Notes: generated from the sequence alone by a model not told the origin. Positions 49,561 through 63,169 are shown, counted from the first letter of the stretch. The stretch: 64,000 bases of DNA from Plectrocnemia conspersa (GCA_009617715.1 VTFK01000270.1:1-64000), one strand, 5' to 3'. A program made the numbers and translations.

Positions 49561-50449
49561 TGTTGCTGACGAATTGAAAGATCAGGTGTTACAAATTATA
49601 CGTATATAAAACATTAATTATTTATTAATTTATAAAAATTAATATTCTTTATAAATGGAAATTATATAACGAATTTTTTTGCGTAATGATTCTGATTCTC
49701 AGCAAAAAAAGGATAAATAAATATATTTTATTATAATAAAAAAATATGTAATTGTATTCTAAAAATACATTACTAAATTTAAATGTATGTTTTTAGCAAT
49801 TTTATGGTAGTACATTACATAATACACAGTGTTTTTCAATTTAGTGTAGTTTCAATTTTGATATTTTTTTCACCTCTTTATGAGCTTTTTTATAATTGTT
49901 AAAGAACTTGCATCTATGTTTTAAAATCAAGTATGCAGTGCGATTCTAATATATACAAATTCCATATTATTCAAATATTTTTTATGTAATAACAATATGT
50001 CTAAAAAATAAATTAGGTAAATTAGCTATATCTTTTTCAATATTTTATGAATTACTGTCTGTATAATTTTCTTAATTTAATTTTTTTCTACAATAATCAA
50101 TTTTTATTATAAGCTCTTAAACATTCTTAATGAACAAATTACTGTTTTTTTTCTCTTCATTAAATACGTTTATTTCAATACTAAAAATAATTTTATAAAC
50201 ATACTAATTATATATACTATAAATATGACTGATTTATTACCATTTTCATGTTTACAATTTATTATTAGCAACAATTTCATAAAAAATAGTTTGTGGTTGT
50301 AATTTAAGGAAAATACTAAAAAAATCTTTTACAATTTTAGGTAAAGAAAAAATAAAATATAGGAAAAAAAAAATTATATGATAAAATAAGTATATTTAAT
50401 TGGAGAACTGGAACCATTAATATGTAGCATTTAAAGATGTGCTTTGGCA
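49561..50449. other. AT-rich intergenic DNA, no gene seen
   Basis: A/T-rich low-complexity sequence. A poly(T)–CACCTC motif lies at 49864–49876. Confidence 0.45.
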
Positions 50450-50800
50450 TTTTAAGGTTGTTTTTATCATATTTATTGGGTTAGTGTGGCTTCGCAATAT
50501 ATTTTAAAAATATTTTCTTGTATGAAAATCACAATATGTGTTCTTTAATTGTATTTTATCTTAAATGGTATTTAAAGGCTAATATAGATTTTTTAAAGAT
50601 ATGTGTAAATAGGTAAACTATATATTATTTTTATAGCTTTATTTTGAATTACTTGTAATTTAGAGAAATAAGTCCTCAACTTTGGGCAGGCATATGTTAA
50701 GATATGTCTAATTAATTGTTTATAGATTATTTTTTTCTATTATATATCGGTCTAAACTCTAAGGCGGCACACCCTTTAGAGTTCCAAAATAAGCTTTTTA
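50450..50800 (-). mobile_element. Jockey-like non-LTR relic
   Basis: Minus strand reads IIYKQLIRHILTYACPKLRT, then FSKLQVIQNKAI and KIIYSLPIYTYL, the typical C-terminal block of Jockey-group reverse transcriptases. Stops and frameshifts elsewhere; dead. Confidence 0.65.
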
Positions 50801-51906
50801 AATTTAAGGTTGGAGTCCAAGCGTTGAATGCTTGTTATAATTCAATTAATTTTAATTTTCCACCTCTCAATGAATTATTGTAATAAATATTTAATTTTTC
50901 ATTACAACACTATGACAGACTTAATTTTTACAGAATGAGTACTTTTAAAAAATGTCTTAGGATATTTAAATTAGCTCCCTATAATTTAAAATAAAATCTG
51001 AAATATAACACAAAATCTTAAATTTAAATTATCTTTTTTATTACTATAAGATTCAAGACTTCTTTTTATACTTACCAGAAGTTTGATTAATAGTTCGTCT
51101 CAAGATCTCGCAAACCGTTAATGATACAGAAAAAAATACTGCAATTAATTTAAAAATGCAACGAGTCACTGAATAAATGGTTTGGAAGAAACGCTGATAT
51201 TAGACCCTATATAAATATATATGGATTACTTTAAAAGTGACAGTATTAGTAATAAATAATAAATAAAATAAAAATTGTGATTATTGTTTTTTAATACAGT
51301 TTGTATTTTAAATTTTTGCATAATCAGGGACCTCTTCCCAAAATTATAATTAAATAATTAATAGTGAAAGTTCCAATATGGCTTAGAATTTTAATGTAGT
51401 CATAGATGTACTGTATACTGTATTACCTGTAATTAATATAATAAATAAATGTATTGCTTTTAAACTATTAACCTACTGTCAGGCTCAATCATCATTACTA
51501 TTAAAAATATTTGTATATAAATAAAATAAATAAAGATATGTATTTTTATGACATATTAAATTTTTATATGCTTAAATATTGTAGGTTTATACCGTAAATT
51601 TACATATATATTATATTGTATATATGAAACTATAAAAATAATTTTATGTACTATAACGTAAATTAATATTTTTTATACAATGTAATTTAAGTGATTTAAA
51701 AATAATTTTAATAGCTCTGTTTTAATATATACTATCACATACATCGTAAAAAATCAAAGGGATGCACCGATTTCGCATTAAATAAATGACATTATAAACA
51801 CAGGTTTCAGTCGTTATTGCGTATTAATTTGTTTATGATCGTAAAATTATAATATCTCATCTAAACAGAAAACATGAATAATTAAAATTAATTTTGTATA
51901 ACTTAA

Positions 51907-52120
51907 CCCTATAACGCCGCACGTGACGTTTTCGTAACGTTTAATTAAAACGTATCTAGTACGGAAAATATAAAGTTTTTGGAGCCGCCGACGATGTAGA
52001 CGAAATCGTCGCATTTCATTAATTAAAATGAAAATTTTATATTTATATTTTATATTTTTTTGAATTTTATTTTTAAATTTTCTATTTTTTTCAAAAATTT
52101 TAAATTCAGGCGTTATAGGA
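51907..52120. mobile_element. piggyBac-like MITE (214 bp) with TTAA target site
   Basis: TTAA (51903–51906) then CCCTATAACGCC; the right end GGCGTTATAGGA is followed by TTAA (52121–52124). The termini are inverted with one mismatch. TTAA duplication and a CCC start are piggyBac hallmarks. The minus-strand frame 51847–52140 is not a gene. Confidence 0.8.
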
Positions 52121-52149
52121 TTAATTATTATTACAAACATATTGATTTT

Positions 52150-55100
52150 AGAGTCGCCATCTACTGTTGAATAGCAAAAGTCTTAGAAAATAAATATTTT
52201 ATATAAAACTTCCACTCAAGAGCAATAGATGTCTATGATAATACTAAATATTTTTGTCTATTGTATAGATGTAAAGTTATACTATACCATTTATATATAT
52301 TCATAAACGATGCATCAAATTATATTTAAAAATGTCTTTGCCCGATGGATATTCACATTAAAATTTAATTTATGTCGGAAAAGCCTAATGAATTATTTTT
52401 AGCTCCCCTTTTAATAAATGCAGATTAAATACGGATTGCACTAATAAAATCATATAAAATATTGCAACACGGATAGTGACATGGGTGCCGTAAGTTGATG
52501 AACATTTTAGTACTTTTTGATTGCATTTTTTTTCCATCTGCGAATAACATTGTGCGGCACATAAAACGTCTTAAAAGCAACAATGTATGTTTTACGAGTG
52601 GCATACTAAGTTTGGATCCATATTTATGATTCGAACTTGTAATCGAGCTTTGTAAATATATAATTACGCGAACGCAAATAAAAACGAGAACACCATAATC
52701 CCCAATCTTAAACCAACGAAATTACTCTGTCATATCTCATATCTAATCAATTTCAACGTAAAAAAACGGTGCTTCCCCCGAGTTTATTTTATTTATATAG
52801 TACACGAAACGATTCAAATATTGCACATGTATAAATGTAAATTTGATATTGTTCGCAAATTTGCTCTCAATTATACGATGAAATTGGGCTGTGGGTTGAC
52901 TTATTATCATTGATTGCGGGTCTTCCTTTGTTTATTGAAGTAACTGTCTTTTATAATTTTTTAATGACATGTCAGTACTTAAATAAACAATCACCTTTAT
53001 TATAAGAGCTTCTCAAGGTTTACGACAAAGTATGATATAATTGCTCGTAATAGAATCGCGCTTTACAATATTTGTCATTAACCCGTGCCATTTGTAATCT
53101 AAATGTGTATATTAAGCAATAAAATTATATATACGATTTATTAATCAGCTATGAAACTGTGTTTTGTGTAAGAGTCAAGAGAAACGTTTTTTAGTTGAGT
53201 TACTATTATATACAGGGTGGGCAAAAACAACGAACTATATTTTAATGCTAAGCTGTAGTCTCGTACAATTTGATTATACAGAAAACGATTGCAAAACTGT
53301 GTATTTGAAAATATTGTTCATAAGCAACTAGAAGATTTAGAACTAGCAAGTGAAAAACTATTTTATAAAACTGGGGAAAATTAAGTAACCCAGCAATTTA
53401 TTTACATTAAACCTTTTTAAAGTAAAAATGTCAAAGCGTTTGTTTGTTTCATGTCTTCCTAATTTTATATTATGTATAATAATATTAACCAATTTAAAGA
53501 TGTCTAAATGTTTTTCATTTAATATTTTCTTGCCTTAATGTTCTTTACAAGACTTTTTTCATCCCAAAAAGCTTAACTGTTAAAATGTTTGTTCTTTTCT
53601 AGCTTTTAAAATAACAAGGACACTTTAAATAACAGTTTATAAAATAATTGTTTCATAAAACAAATTGTTTCTGTATTACTGTTGGATAGTTAGGTTCGAT
53701 AGAGCATTGGTCAAAACAGTGAATACCGTATGAATAACTCTGCAAAAAATCCTTTTTCGAAGAAAAATTCGATGCAGAACAATTTTACGGGACAAAGTAT
53801 TTATTTTAATGCACATATTTCTCAAAATAGCACCCTAAAATAATTTACAATAACAAAAAAATGATGAATAACAGTTTGATAAACGAATATATTTATAGAT
53901 ATTTCATCTTACGACACACGTCAGTATTCAAACTTACAAAATAAGTTTACTCAGTAGGTCACACACGTGACATTCAAAGATTTGGATGGATTAGAGCCAT
54001 TTGAAAATTCATATGTAGGAACAACTTACAAGCCCACAACGACAACCTTTAAATCCATTAGCATGCTTTATAAAATAAAAGCAGATTGATTTTAAATACT
54101 TGTATTGAATTTGCTACCACCTAAAACACCACCTCCAACGGCAGATGAAGAAGATTGAGAAGGCAGCCGCTTCTCTCTTCACGTCTAATCTAGTTCAACG
54201 TAACAACTGGAATCCAAAGCTCAACCCTCTTTAGAAGCTACTGGAATCTTCGTACACAGACATGGATCAGATGACTTTACATGGACGTGACTCAAATTGT
54301 TGCTTATGAAATTAGACAGATTTTAACTTTGTCTTGTATCAAAATAAATTCTACTGACACATAACCCAGGAGACATTTTAAATAAGCCCAAAGAACGAAT
54401 GTCAGTTTATATGAATATAAAAAATAAATAAAAATACCGTCGGGTTGTGAAATGAATGTTACAAGTACCTAAATCTTTAGTTGATTAAAAATATTTTTTA
54501 TAAAAAAAGTAACATACAACATTTAACCTTGAAATAGTCTAAAGTAAGAAAGAGACAAACACATTCTTTATCTCAAAACAAATAAATAAGCTCGAAAATA
54601 GCGTACTTAAGACACTTCCTTACGGAATACGCTTTCTTTGAATAATATTTTTTGATACAAAATTTCATCTGAAACTTTCACAAATCAAAACTTGATCCAT
54701 GTATTAATTTACTTTAGTCTAGGAACACTTGAGAGTTAAACTAAATTCTTATCAAGCAAAACTATGCCGAATACCAACCGAATTTTTTCACTTTGAGAGT
54801 CAGTTTCTTTAAACTTTATGTCAAATTTGGTCCAGCTAATTCAATAATTCAACCCGGTCTTCAGAGACTATTGAACACTTTGTGAATCTAATGCTAGTTT
54901 ATAATATACAAATAAACAATCAATTTATTTTTAGGGTACCCTCAGCTGTCAATAGTTGATTAATAAAGTATTGAATTTTGATATGATCAGTAAATCAATT
55001 ATAAAAAAAATATTAATTATGCGTTGCATAATTTCATGATATTTTAGACATTTTATAGCAAAAAAGCAAAATATATTTTGAATCATAATAAATTATAAAA

Positions 55101-56090
55101 ATAATCAAAACATGACGAAAATACAGATAAGACTTTATATGGAACGAAGTAATGGAATATTTCTTATACGTGTGTAAATTACCATTTTATGGAAAAATAG
55201 TACAAATTAAAAGGCTTAAATATCCATCGATGAGATTAAAAACATAGTAAAACAAAAATCAAAGTAAATGGTATTGATTATACACAAAATAGAAATAGTA
55301 TACTTTAGAAACTCACGTTGTATCTCTTAAGCCCTCGACCTTTAAATAATATCAATGACTTATATTACAGTATAAATCTTATTGTAATAGTAACGGGCAA
55401 TATGTTTAACAAAAATATTATTTTCAATTACGATAAAATAGCATTTTCTAATGAATAATGAATATAAGACATATTTGGGAAGCATTGTTTGACACAAAGA
55501 TTATTCTACCTCATATGAATAAGGTCTGACATTCCAAAAGGATCAGATTCCAGGTTGCGGGCATTTTGTATTAGCATATTTCACCGCCGTTGAAATTCAC
55601 TAAAGAATGAATTCTAAATTAGATGTATCTCAATATATTTTTATTGCTTTGCTAATAAAATTAATTAAAAACTAGGCAGTATAAATAATTTACAGACAAT
55701 TAAGATAAATTATAACACTGTGGTGTTGACATCGTTAGTACTTTACCGTAAATTGCATCTGCAATCAAATTAAATACAATATAAAATCATGTTGCGTGTT
55801 TATAAGTCAATCTATCTTTGTATCATTAGCAAATGCGTTTAAAGATTGATTAATTATCGTAATTATTACTGTAAATGTATTTATTGCATAAATAAAAGTA
55901 AACATTTATATATGTGTCTATATTTTATATAAACATAGTTAAGTTTTTCATATGTTAATAAATATGTCATACTATCAAAAATATGTTGAATTTCCCAATT
56001 ACACATAATGGGATCATTATTGTCTTGAATGTGTGATATCAAGATTAGATTAAATTTGTACAATATCCTCTTTAGAAAATATGTAATCGG
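52150..56090. other. AT-rich intergenic DNA, no gene seen
   Basis: A/T-rich sequence without long frames. ACAGGGTGGGCAAAAAC near 53213 resembles the end of a DNA transposon, but no partner end was found. The stretch 53990–54300 is slightly GC-richer and unexplained. Confidence 0.4.
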
Positions 56091-56099
56091 ATTAAGATA

Positions 56100-56350
56100 T
56101 TTTTTTTCTGATGTTACGTTCGATTTTTTCTTATTATCGTATTTTGTTGAGGAATTTGCTAAAAATTGTCAATCGATGTGAGTAATAGCGATGGTTATGC
56201 GCAACTTGCGTGCACTAAGTACATATCTACGAGATGACATCACCGTCGCAACTGAATTCACCTACAAAAGGTATCTCTGAAGCAAATCCGCCCACTGTTT
56301 GTGAACGTGCAAGTAGAAGAGATGAAATTGTAGTTCATCCAATCATAGAA
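56100..56350. promoter_or_regulatory. GC-elevated noncoding island
   Basis: Unique sequence with no frame, bounded by A/T-rich DNA. Candidate regulatory element. Confidence 0.3.
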
Positions 56351-56754
56351 CACAACTAATTCAACTAATGAGTACGGGCGCTTATATAGTTAATGTACAT
56401 GCTTATTATGTACGTGTTTACAATATTTATGTGGATGCTGCGTTGATCGAGGCAATGTATTTTATGATAATTGAATAGCTAGACTTAGTTTCTTCGGACG
56501 GTCTCTAAAATGTACATCTTTCATAATCGATCAAAACCTTTAATGAATATTATTTTATTATAAGTCTTCTGCTATAACATGATAAGCATTTGCCTAATGC
56601 GTTAGATTTGGGTAAATAGTCATACTTAAGTAAGTAGTGAGACATCAGTCCGTAAATTAGTGGCATATATTTTATGAACCATAAACTACTAGTTAAAATT
56701 TATTTTAATTATTTATCACGATATTTATATGAAATATAAGAAAAATCTTAGAGA

Positions 56755-56905
56755 ACCAAATCTGTGATGATCGATCGGAAGAATAATTTTATATTAATCA
56801 TCTATTCCGATCTCCCAGATACGATAGAAAATGAAAAACACTAGGATCTACATGGGATTCCAACCTGGCTTTTTCAGCTATTAATCACCGACTATACCAC
56901 TGGTC
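56755..56905 (-). repeat. SINE family 2, minus copy with tRNA head
   Basis: Minus strand: CCAGTGGTATAGTCGGTGAT (A-box-like) and CCAGGTTGGAATCCC (B-box-like), then the shared body with TCTGGGAGATCGGAAT. Confidence 0.65.
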
Positions 56906-57407
56906 TCATTTGTCACTATAATAATATATCATTTTGTTAGTACTGGTGTCAACGGTATTGACAGGTATTTAAATAGAGAGGATGGACTAGAATAGCTTCA
57001 CATTTCAGCTAGAAATGTTCATATTTGTTTTTTTCCTGTTTCTATCTAGTACTGATTTATATCGATTTAATCGAAAATATTTGAAGAGATAAGATATTTA
57101 TAAATTTGGAATAGTTTTCCGTAACCAGCGAATTGATAATGGAAATGTATTCATCATCGGCATATATTTCTAATGCAGTTTCATATTATTAGAATCAAAA
57201 ATTATTTTGATTATGAAATGACGATGATTTTGAATTTCGATGTGAAATGCATGAGTCATTGTATTGGGACCACCCATAGTCATCGCGTTTCAATTATTCG
57301 TACAGGATCCGCTAAAAGGGTTATAAAAGTAATGAATTGGTGTCCATTGCATCAACAAAGAATCAGATCCCAAACACAAATTAAAAGGGCAATATAACGG
57401 TTATGCA

Positions 57408-57640
57408 TCTCGTATCAGTGGTATAAATCGGTGACTAGTACAAGAAACACCTGGGTTCAAATATCATATGAATACTAGCGTTTTTTGTATCGTTTCTAGG
57501 AGATCAGAATTAGAGATTAATGTATAAATATAATTCCGATCGATCATTATGGATTAAGTTATTCTAGATTTTCCTAATCGTATGGATCAAAAATTGAGCT
57601 AGATCGTGCATAGTGTCATATATTGCTTGAAAAGTGTAAT
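57408..57640 (+). repeat. SINE family 2, plus copy with tRNA head
   Basis: CAGTGGTATAAATCGGTGAC and CCTGGGTTCAAATATC match the head of the minus copy. The body continues TCTAGGAGATCAGAATT and AATTCCGATCGATCATTATG, then the tail shared with 40140–40345. Confidence 0.65.
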
Positions 57641-57719
57641 ACTATTTTACAATTATTAAAATATATATCACTGGTATAAAGATTTTGAATTCAGTATGAT
57701 GTCTCACTACTTACTTAGT

Positions 57720-59150
57720 AGTTGTAGATCGTGTTTCGTCCATTGTTACGCATTTTTATTCATTAAAACTTTCACTTCATTTCCAATTTATAATATGCGA
57801 TAGTTCAACCCAAAAAGGAGAGCTTTCGATAATTTTAAAATTTTACAGATCATAGCCGTGTAAGTGTAAATACATTTTTTAACTGCCAGATAGTTTCTAT
57901 TGAATTTTCATACTAAAATAAATAAATAAAATTTTAAACATAGTACCAAATACTAAGTTTGGATTTATATTTGGTTTTAGTGCTATAACTTATTATTGTA
58001 TTAAAGAAAGATGTTAATAATATTTTTCTGTACAAATATAAAAAATATAAATAAGTAAAAAAATATTCTTCAAACATAAATGCAATTTTCTTAAATGTTT
58101 TTTTTATATATACATACATGATATGTTATATATAATACATATTTATTTCCACTTTTACAATGATTTATATTTTAAAATCTATTGTACATAGACTAAAATG
58201 TTTCGTCACCCTAAATATACCAGAAATGTTAATGTAAGAGATTATGATGTGTAAAACGATGAAAAAGTAAATGAGGAAAAAATTCTTTAATACTGTTTTT
58301 TCACATTTGGAAAAAATGTTATTGATTAATTTCAAAATTATAAAAATATTGGGTTATCTAAGTTATTTTTCTTAACTGAATTCCATTATGACAAATTAAA
58401 ATATTCGGAGGGCATTTGTATGATGATTAGCAACGAAAATATATTAAATTAGTACTGATTTTCCTTATTCTCTACTCGTTAACATTAACAATTTATAATG
58501 TTTGGGTAATATAAATTTCATTTGAGTTAATTATTTTCCAATTAAATGTTTTTTAATTATTTTATATTATAATTAACATTATTTTATTAAACCGCTTTGT
58601 TTGCTAATATAAAGGGATAAAGTTAATTAATTGTTATGTTAAACACCTAAATATATTTAAACGGAATTTGGATATTTTATTTATTTATGCTGCAACTATA
58701 CTATATACATAAATACTATATAAAAGCACTATTTTGGCTCAAATATGAAACTGTGCAAATCTATTGTTTTTTTATACAATCGGTTTTAACAAGCAACTTT
58801 TTACAAATAATCATGCTTGAATTTAATGCATATTTCTTCATCTTCTTTAATGCGTTAATATCTAAATCTCGCGAATGTTCCATTTATAACTTTACAAAAA
58901 AGGATGAAATTTAAAGAACATTTTTTTACTATTTATAAAAATAGTATTATGAATGTAGACTGTGGTTGATCTCAAGATAACGTCTCTCAAAGCTCTACTT
59001 GCCTCGTGACCTGTTTGTGGTAAATTTATTTTGATGACATTATAAGTAGGCTGAATTGCATAACAAAGTGTTTTGATCCATTGATAATACATTCTTAGAA
59101 TAACTAAAGCTTAGATACTTATGATATTTATATTGCAATAACCAAAAAAT
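57720..59150. other. AT-rich intergenic DNA, no gene seen
   Basis: A/T-rich low-complexity sequence. The minus frame 58892–59092 is slightly less A/T-driven but has no motif. Confidence 0.45.
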
Positions 59151-59159
59151 GTTTTTTAT

Positions 59160-59960
59160 TATCGACGATTGCTGCCTGACAATTGCTTTGTTAAAGATTC
59201 ACCTTTGTCATTATTCTAAAGTGTTCACGTTATGTTTGTAATTAAACAGTGTTTTGTTTAAACCAGTGTTTTTACTTTGCTTTTTGTTGTCTCACAAAAC
59301 AAACCACCGTTAAAAACATCGGTTGCAACATATTTAACAGTCGAATTAGTAGTTGGTTAAATGAACACGTTCCGTCGGCCGGGTGTTTTGTTTGTTTCGA
59401 TGATGACTTTTCACAGAGTATTTATTCGTTGGTTAGTCAATTTTATTCTAGAACCAATACGCTCATCGTCGTGAAATTAAAAACGAGAAAATTTTCGTCG
59501 ATTCTTGTGAAAGTTCACACATTTAATGAGCGCCGTATAAAACGCGTACGGATTTTACAATACATTGAAAAGTACTTTAAGCTATTACTTGCGTAGTCTT
59601 TAACAATTTGCATATAAATTATTAAGTGCGTAAATTTTTCGCTCAGTAAAAACCACAATCTCCCGCGAATAGTTAACCTTTTGCCACTGCAATATAGCAT
59701 GTAAAATAAGTGCATTTATATGGCTGTAGAGGATTTTTTGCATCTTTTTAAATTTTTACCTTAAACGGAAAGATTTATGATATTGTCGATGTTTATGTCA
59801 AACTTTCGGGATTATTTATTTATTACTAAGATCTTAGCGATTCGCATTTTATTGTCAGATCGTAATATATTTCATTTACAATGCGATAAATACGTGTTCG
59901 GTGGCATTTTTATGTGTGGATTCGGCGGGGTTGATTTTTTTCGCGAGACGCTATGGATCT
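59160..59960. promoter_or_regulatory. GC-elevated island
   Basis: Unique sequence with a 115-codon plus frame (59249–59596) and a minus frame (59515–59715) overlapping it. Neither shows a domain. Candidate regulatory DNA. Confidence 0.35.
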
Positions 59961-60651
59961 TTTATTGTTAAAAATATACCTAACTTTTTAATACATTACG
60001 TAGAAGGCTGAAATATGTATAAATGCTTAGGAAAAAATGAAAATCGCTGGTTGAATAAATGTTTTTTTATCGGTTAATACCGAGTTATACTTGTAACTTT
60101 TTAGATCTTATTGAGATTTTATTAAACCTTATTTTAAAATTTATATAAAATCATTCTAATAGTATATGTTTAATTTTCATTTATTAACATTTTTTTACAA
60201 ATACAAATTTATGTTTTATGTTGCAAATATTCACCTTATTTTTAGTCATCTTTCAGACGCACTACAGTGCTATTTTTTTGCAGTAATATGCAATCTAAAA
60301 GTCATAAGTAATATATTAAAGGTTAAAAATTAGTAGATAAGACATACATTTTTATAGAAATATTGAATTTTGCATATAAAACATTTGACTTATTTTTGCT
60401 GTTGTAAAGGCTTCATTTATTGTGGTTTTGTTAAGCAACATATTTATTTCATTTCACAAATAAATTTAAAAAAAAATAAGAGTAACATTTGCGCAACAGA
60501 TTACGCAGCAACAAATTCAGATCGTATCTAAGCTTTTAATTTCGTATTTCTGCAATATGATTTAAGATCAATAATACTGCCTTGCTCATCTCTATTAAAA
60601 AATATTATAAACTCTATTTAAAATAATGACATTTTTAACTCACTTCAAAAC

Positions 60652-61085
60652 TTTATTTATTTATTACAAATTGACCACCATGACTTGACAAGTTTCTCCA
60701 ATGCGCCAAGATGTCATTTATACAAAAAAAAGTTTTATTATTATTTCATATACATACATAAACTATACAGCAACTTAAACACCTTAACATAAATATATTT
60801 ACTAAAAATGTTCAATTACACAGATAAATATTTATAAAAATGATTGTGGCGCACACCAAAAAGAGATGTACACCATCTTACATAGATTGTTACAGCTCTT
60901 CATAGTAATCGCGCAAAATTTCATTGGGTTCAAGCGCTGATATTCTGCCTGTGATGTTCAAGAATAAAGGACGCGATCACGACTCTCTAGGACACTTTAT
61001 AGCCCGTAGCTGAAAATCGTTGAGTATCGACAGATTGTCGACACTACCCCTTAGAAATTTATAATAATGTTTTTGGTTGCGAGGA
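60652..61085 (-). mobile_element. Diverged relative of the YADD-type non-LTR element, 3' end only
   Basis: Minus strand reads GSVDNLSILNDFQLRAIK and ESRSRPLFLNITGRISAL, matching GIVDNPSVLEQLQMWAPE and SSRSRPLFLPVKSRTGAL of the 13390–14580 copy. The 3' UTR also aligns (ACATCTTGGCGCATTGG against ACTATCGTGACGCATTGG). Stops follow in the frame. Confidence 0.75.
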
Positions 61086-61569
61086 ACAGCCCATATTATA
61101 CAAATAAACACTCGGAGCAGCTTTTCATTAAAAAAAAATTAATATGTAATATATCTTTTTATTTAAAATAATTATATGTTAAAAATATTTTTACCTTAAA
61201 TAAGATATTTTTTTAAGAAAAAACTGTAAAATCAATATATGGAGATTTTTATAATAATTAAGCCGTAAGAACATCGTTTATTTTGAATATTGTAGTTTTA
61301 AGTATTTAAATATACATTTTGACTAGACAAAGTGTAAATAAACCCTCGTGAAAATAAATATTACTAACATATAAACATACAAGATTTTATTTTAACTTTT
61401 AAAACATGCAACACTGCTTTTGGGACACTCTGAATTTGAGTTAACGCTAACTACATATTTTTAGTTTCATCATATAGTGACTTTATAGTTAAAAGTTTTA
61501 GAGTTTATTATTTTAAGCTTTGTTGTAGTAACACATTCTACAAATATATTAAAAGTAAATAACTCTATG

Positions 61570-62100
61570 GGTAGTTAAGCAACAACGCGCATTTATTTTT
61601 TTTGCATTAAATGTTGCGCTAATGCAATATCTTAAATGATTTATGCCTCGGACGTACATTTGAAAGTTAGGTAAGTATTTATTCAACACGACCACCTACT
61701 GATTGACGCTGCACTAGGCTCTCATCTCAAAGGGTAAAATTTAATTTGAACCATAAAATTTAAACTTTATTTTTTCTCAAAGCACCGCCGATCGGTGGGC
61801 AAAAAGCGATAATTCAACATCGTAATTTTTTATTGCAAATAAAGTTGCGATGTTAAATCAACAAGGGGTGAACGCTTAACAAGAGTTGCGGTCAAAACCA
61901 CAAGAGGAAAACACAACGAGGAAATGGGCGTGGAGTCATGGTTTCGTTTTTTCTCGAACAAAATTAGATGGATTCGGATGATGAATGTCTTAATGCGTCT
62001 GGTTAGCGAGCGGCGAGACGCGAAAGCCTTAAAGGCTTTTTATGTTTTCACAAGGTTTGACATGACCGAGAAGAGGACCACCTAACGAACGGTCCTCTGT
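61570..62100. promoter_or_regulatory. GC-elevated noncoding island
   Basis: Unique sequence with no long frame, leading directly into the candidate exon at 62137. Could be promoter or enhancer DNA. Confidence 0.35.
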
Positions 62101-62136
62101 TAAGTTCCGACTCTCAAACTGTGGTTTCTATTTGGC

Positions 62137-62347
62137 TAGCGCCAAACAATGCGAACTGTTTCCGTTCTTGCTTTTTATCGTGATGATTTTTTTATACCTT
62201 TCGGAGGTTTCGGCCGTAAAAGACCTCTATCTTAGACCCTGTTTCGACTGCTTAACATATCAAAGCTCCGACACCTGGAGATGTATGGCGGCGCCGCGGT
62301 CAAAAGCTTATAGTTTGCAAAAATACCTCGCAGTTCTTCACAGATAG
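62137..62347 (+). CDS. Candidate exon of a small secreted or Ly6-like protein
   Basis: Open frame beginning after a plausible acceptor (TTTCTATTTGGCTAG). It encodes a signal-like run, FPFLLFIVMIFLYLSEVSA, then VKDLYLRPCFDCLTYQSSDT and a third cysteine (WRC). C-x2-C-x10-C right after a signal peptide recalls the start of insect Ly6/quiver-type proteins. The only in-frame ATG upstream of the cysteines is at 62183 and would give a short leader. The frame ends in TAG without completing such a domain; a weak donor (GTATGG at about 62282) could continue it elsewhere. Speculative; a chance frame in regulatory DNA is the alternative. Confidence 0.25.
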
Positions 62348-62350
62348 TCG

Positions 62351-63165
62351 AGCCGATATATTTACACAAAAAAAAGAACGCTTTAGACAGAAACATGTGT
62401 CCGCGGTGTTCTGACTATTTAAATTTATATTAGGTAGCCTCAGACGCCGTATAATAATAAAATAACAAAGGTAAAGGTTGTGTTGAAAAAATATAAATCT
62501 TATTAAAACACTATTCAACACACGTTTACAAAATATATTGCTTTTTACATATAATTTCAAATACTATAAAGATATTAATTTATTGATTAAATTACCAATA
62601 AATATTTTTTAATTACATTTTAAGTTTGAGTTTAAAATAAGAGTAAAATTAATTTTTAGTATTTAAATTTAGTAATTAAATTTCAAGTGTGAGTGTTTAG
62701 TCTATATTACTGATTTTATTGTATTATATTTTTTTTATCCTTTTATTTAATATCAATCACAAATATATAATTTATAAAAACCACATTTTTGGTTTCGCTT
62801 TTGGTATTTTATATGCACACCATAAGGGATGAACCGTGTGTATTTTTTTTTGTAATTCTTTCCATTGATATTTTTTTCCTCATGTAATTTTTTTATTTTT
62901 TCTGTGTAATTTTATCATGTAAATACATATAAAAAATATAAATATAGTCTTTTCTGCTATTATAAAAGTTCTACAAATTGTCTGCATAGCGACATAATTA
63001 ACGCAGAAAAACTATTTAATGAATACTTTTTTGCTGGTTTTTTAATTTTTTTTTATATAAAATGTAATCTGTTTATTATATTACTTAATAATTAAAAGCT
63101 TGAAAATGAATTAATAATCAAAATATTTAGAAAGCCTATATCTGTTTCATAATAATTAATAAAGC
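62351..63165. other. AT-rich intergenic DNA, no gene seen
   Basis: A/T-rich low-complexity sequence; nothing recognisable. Confidence 0.45.
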
Positions 63166-63169
63166 GGAG

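Larger units (their letters stand above)
56625..57718. repeat. Inverted arrangement: two SINEs inside a 20-bp inverted repeat
   Basis: TAAGTAAGTAGTGAGACATC at about 56627–56646 is reverse-complemented at about 57698–57717. Inside, a minus SINE (56755–56905) and a plus SINE (57408–57640) face away from each other around a spacer of about 500 bp. Sequence between arm and SINE is also recognisably similar in inverted orientation. Confidence 0.65.

Noticed and set aside
51847..52140. Minus-strand 97-codon frame
   Set aside because: It is read through the piggyBac-like MITE and its A/T-rich interior.
53205..53240. ACAGGGTGGGCAAAAAC as a mariner-like terminal repeat
   Set aside because: No inverted partner or TA-flanked second end was found nearby.
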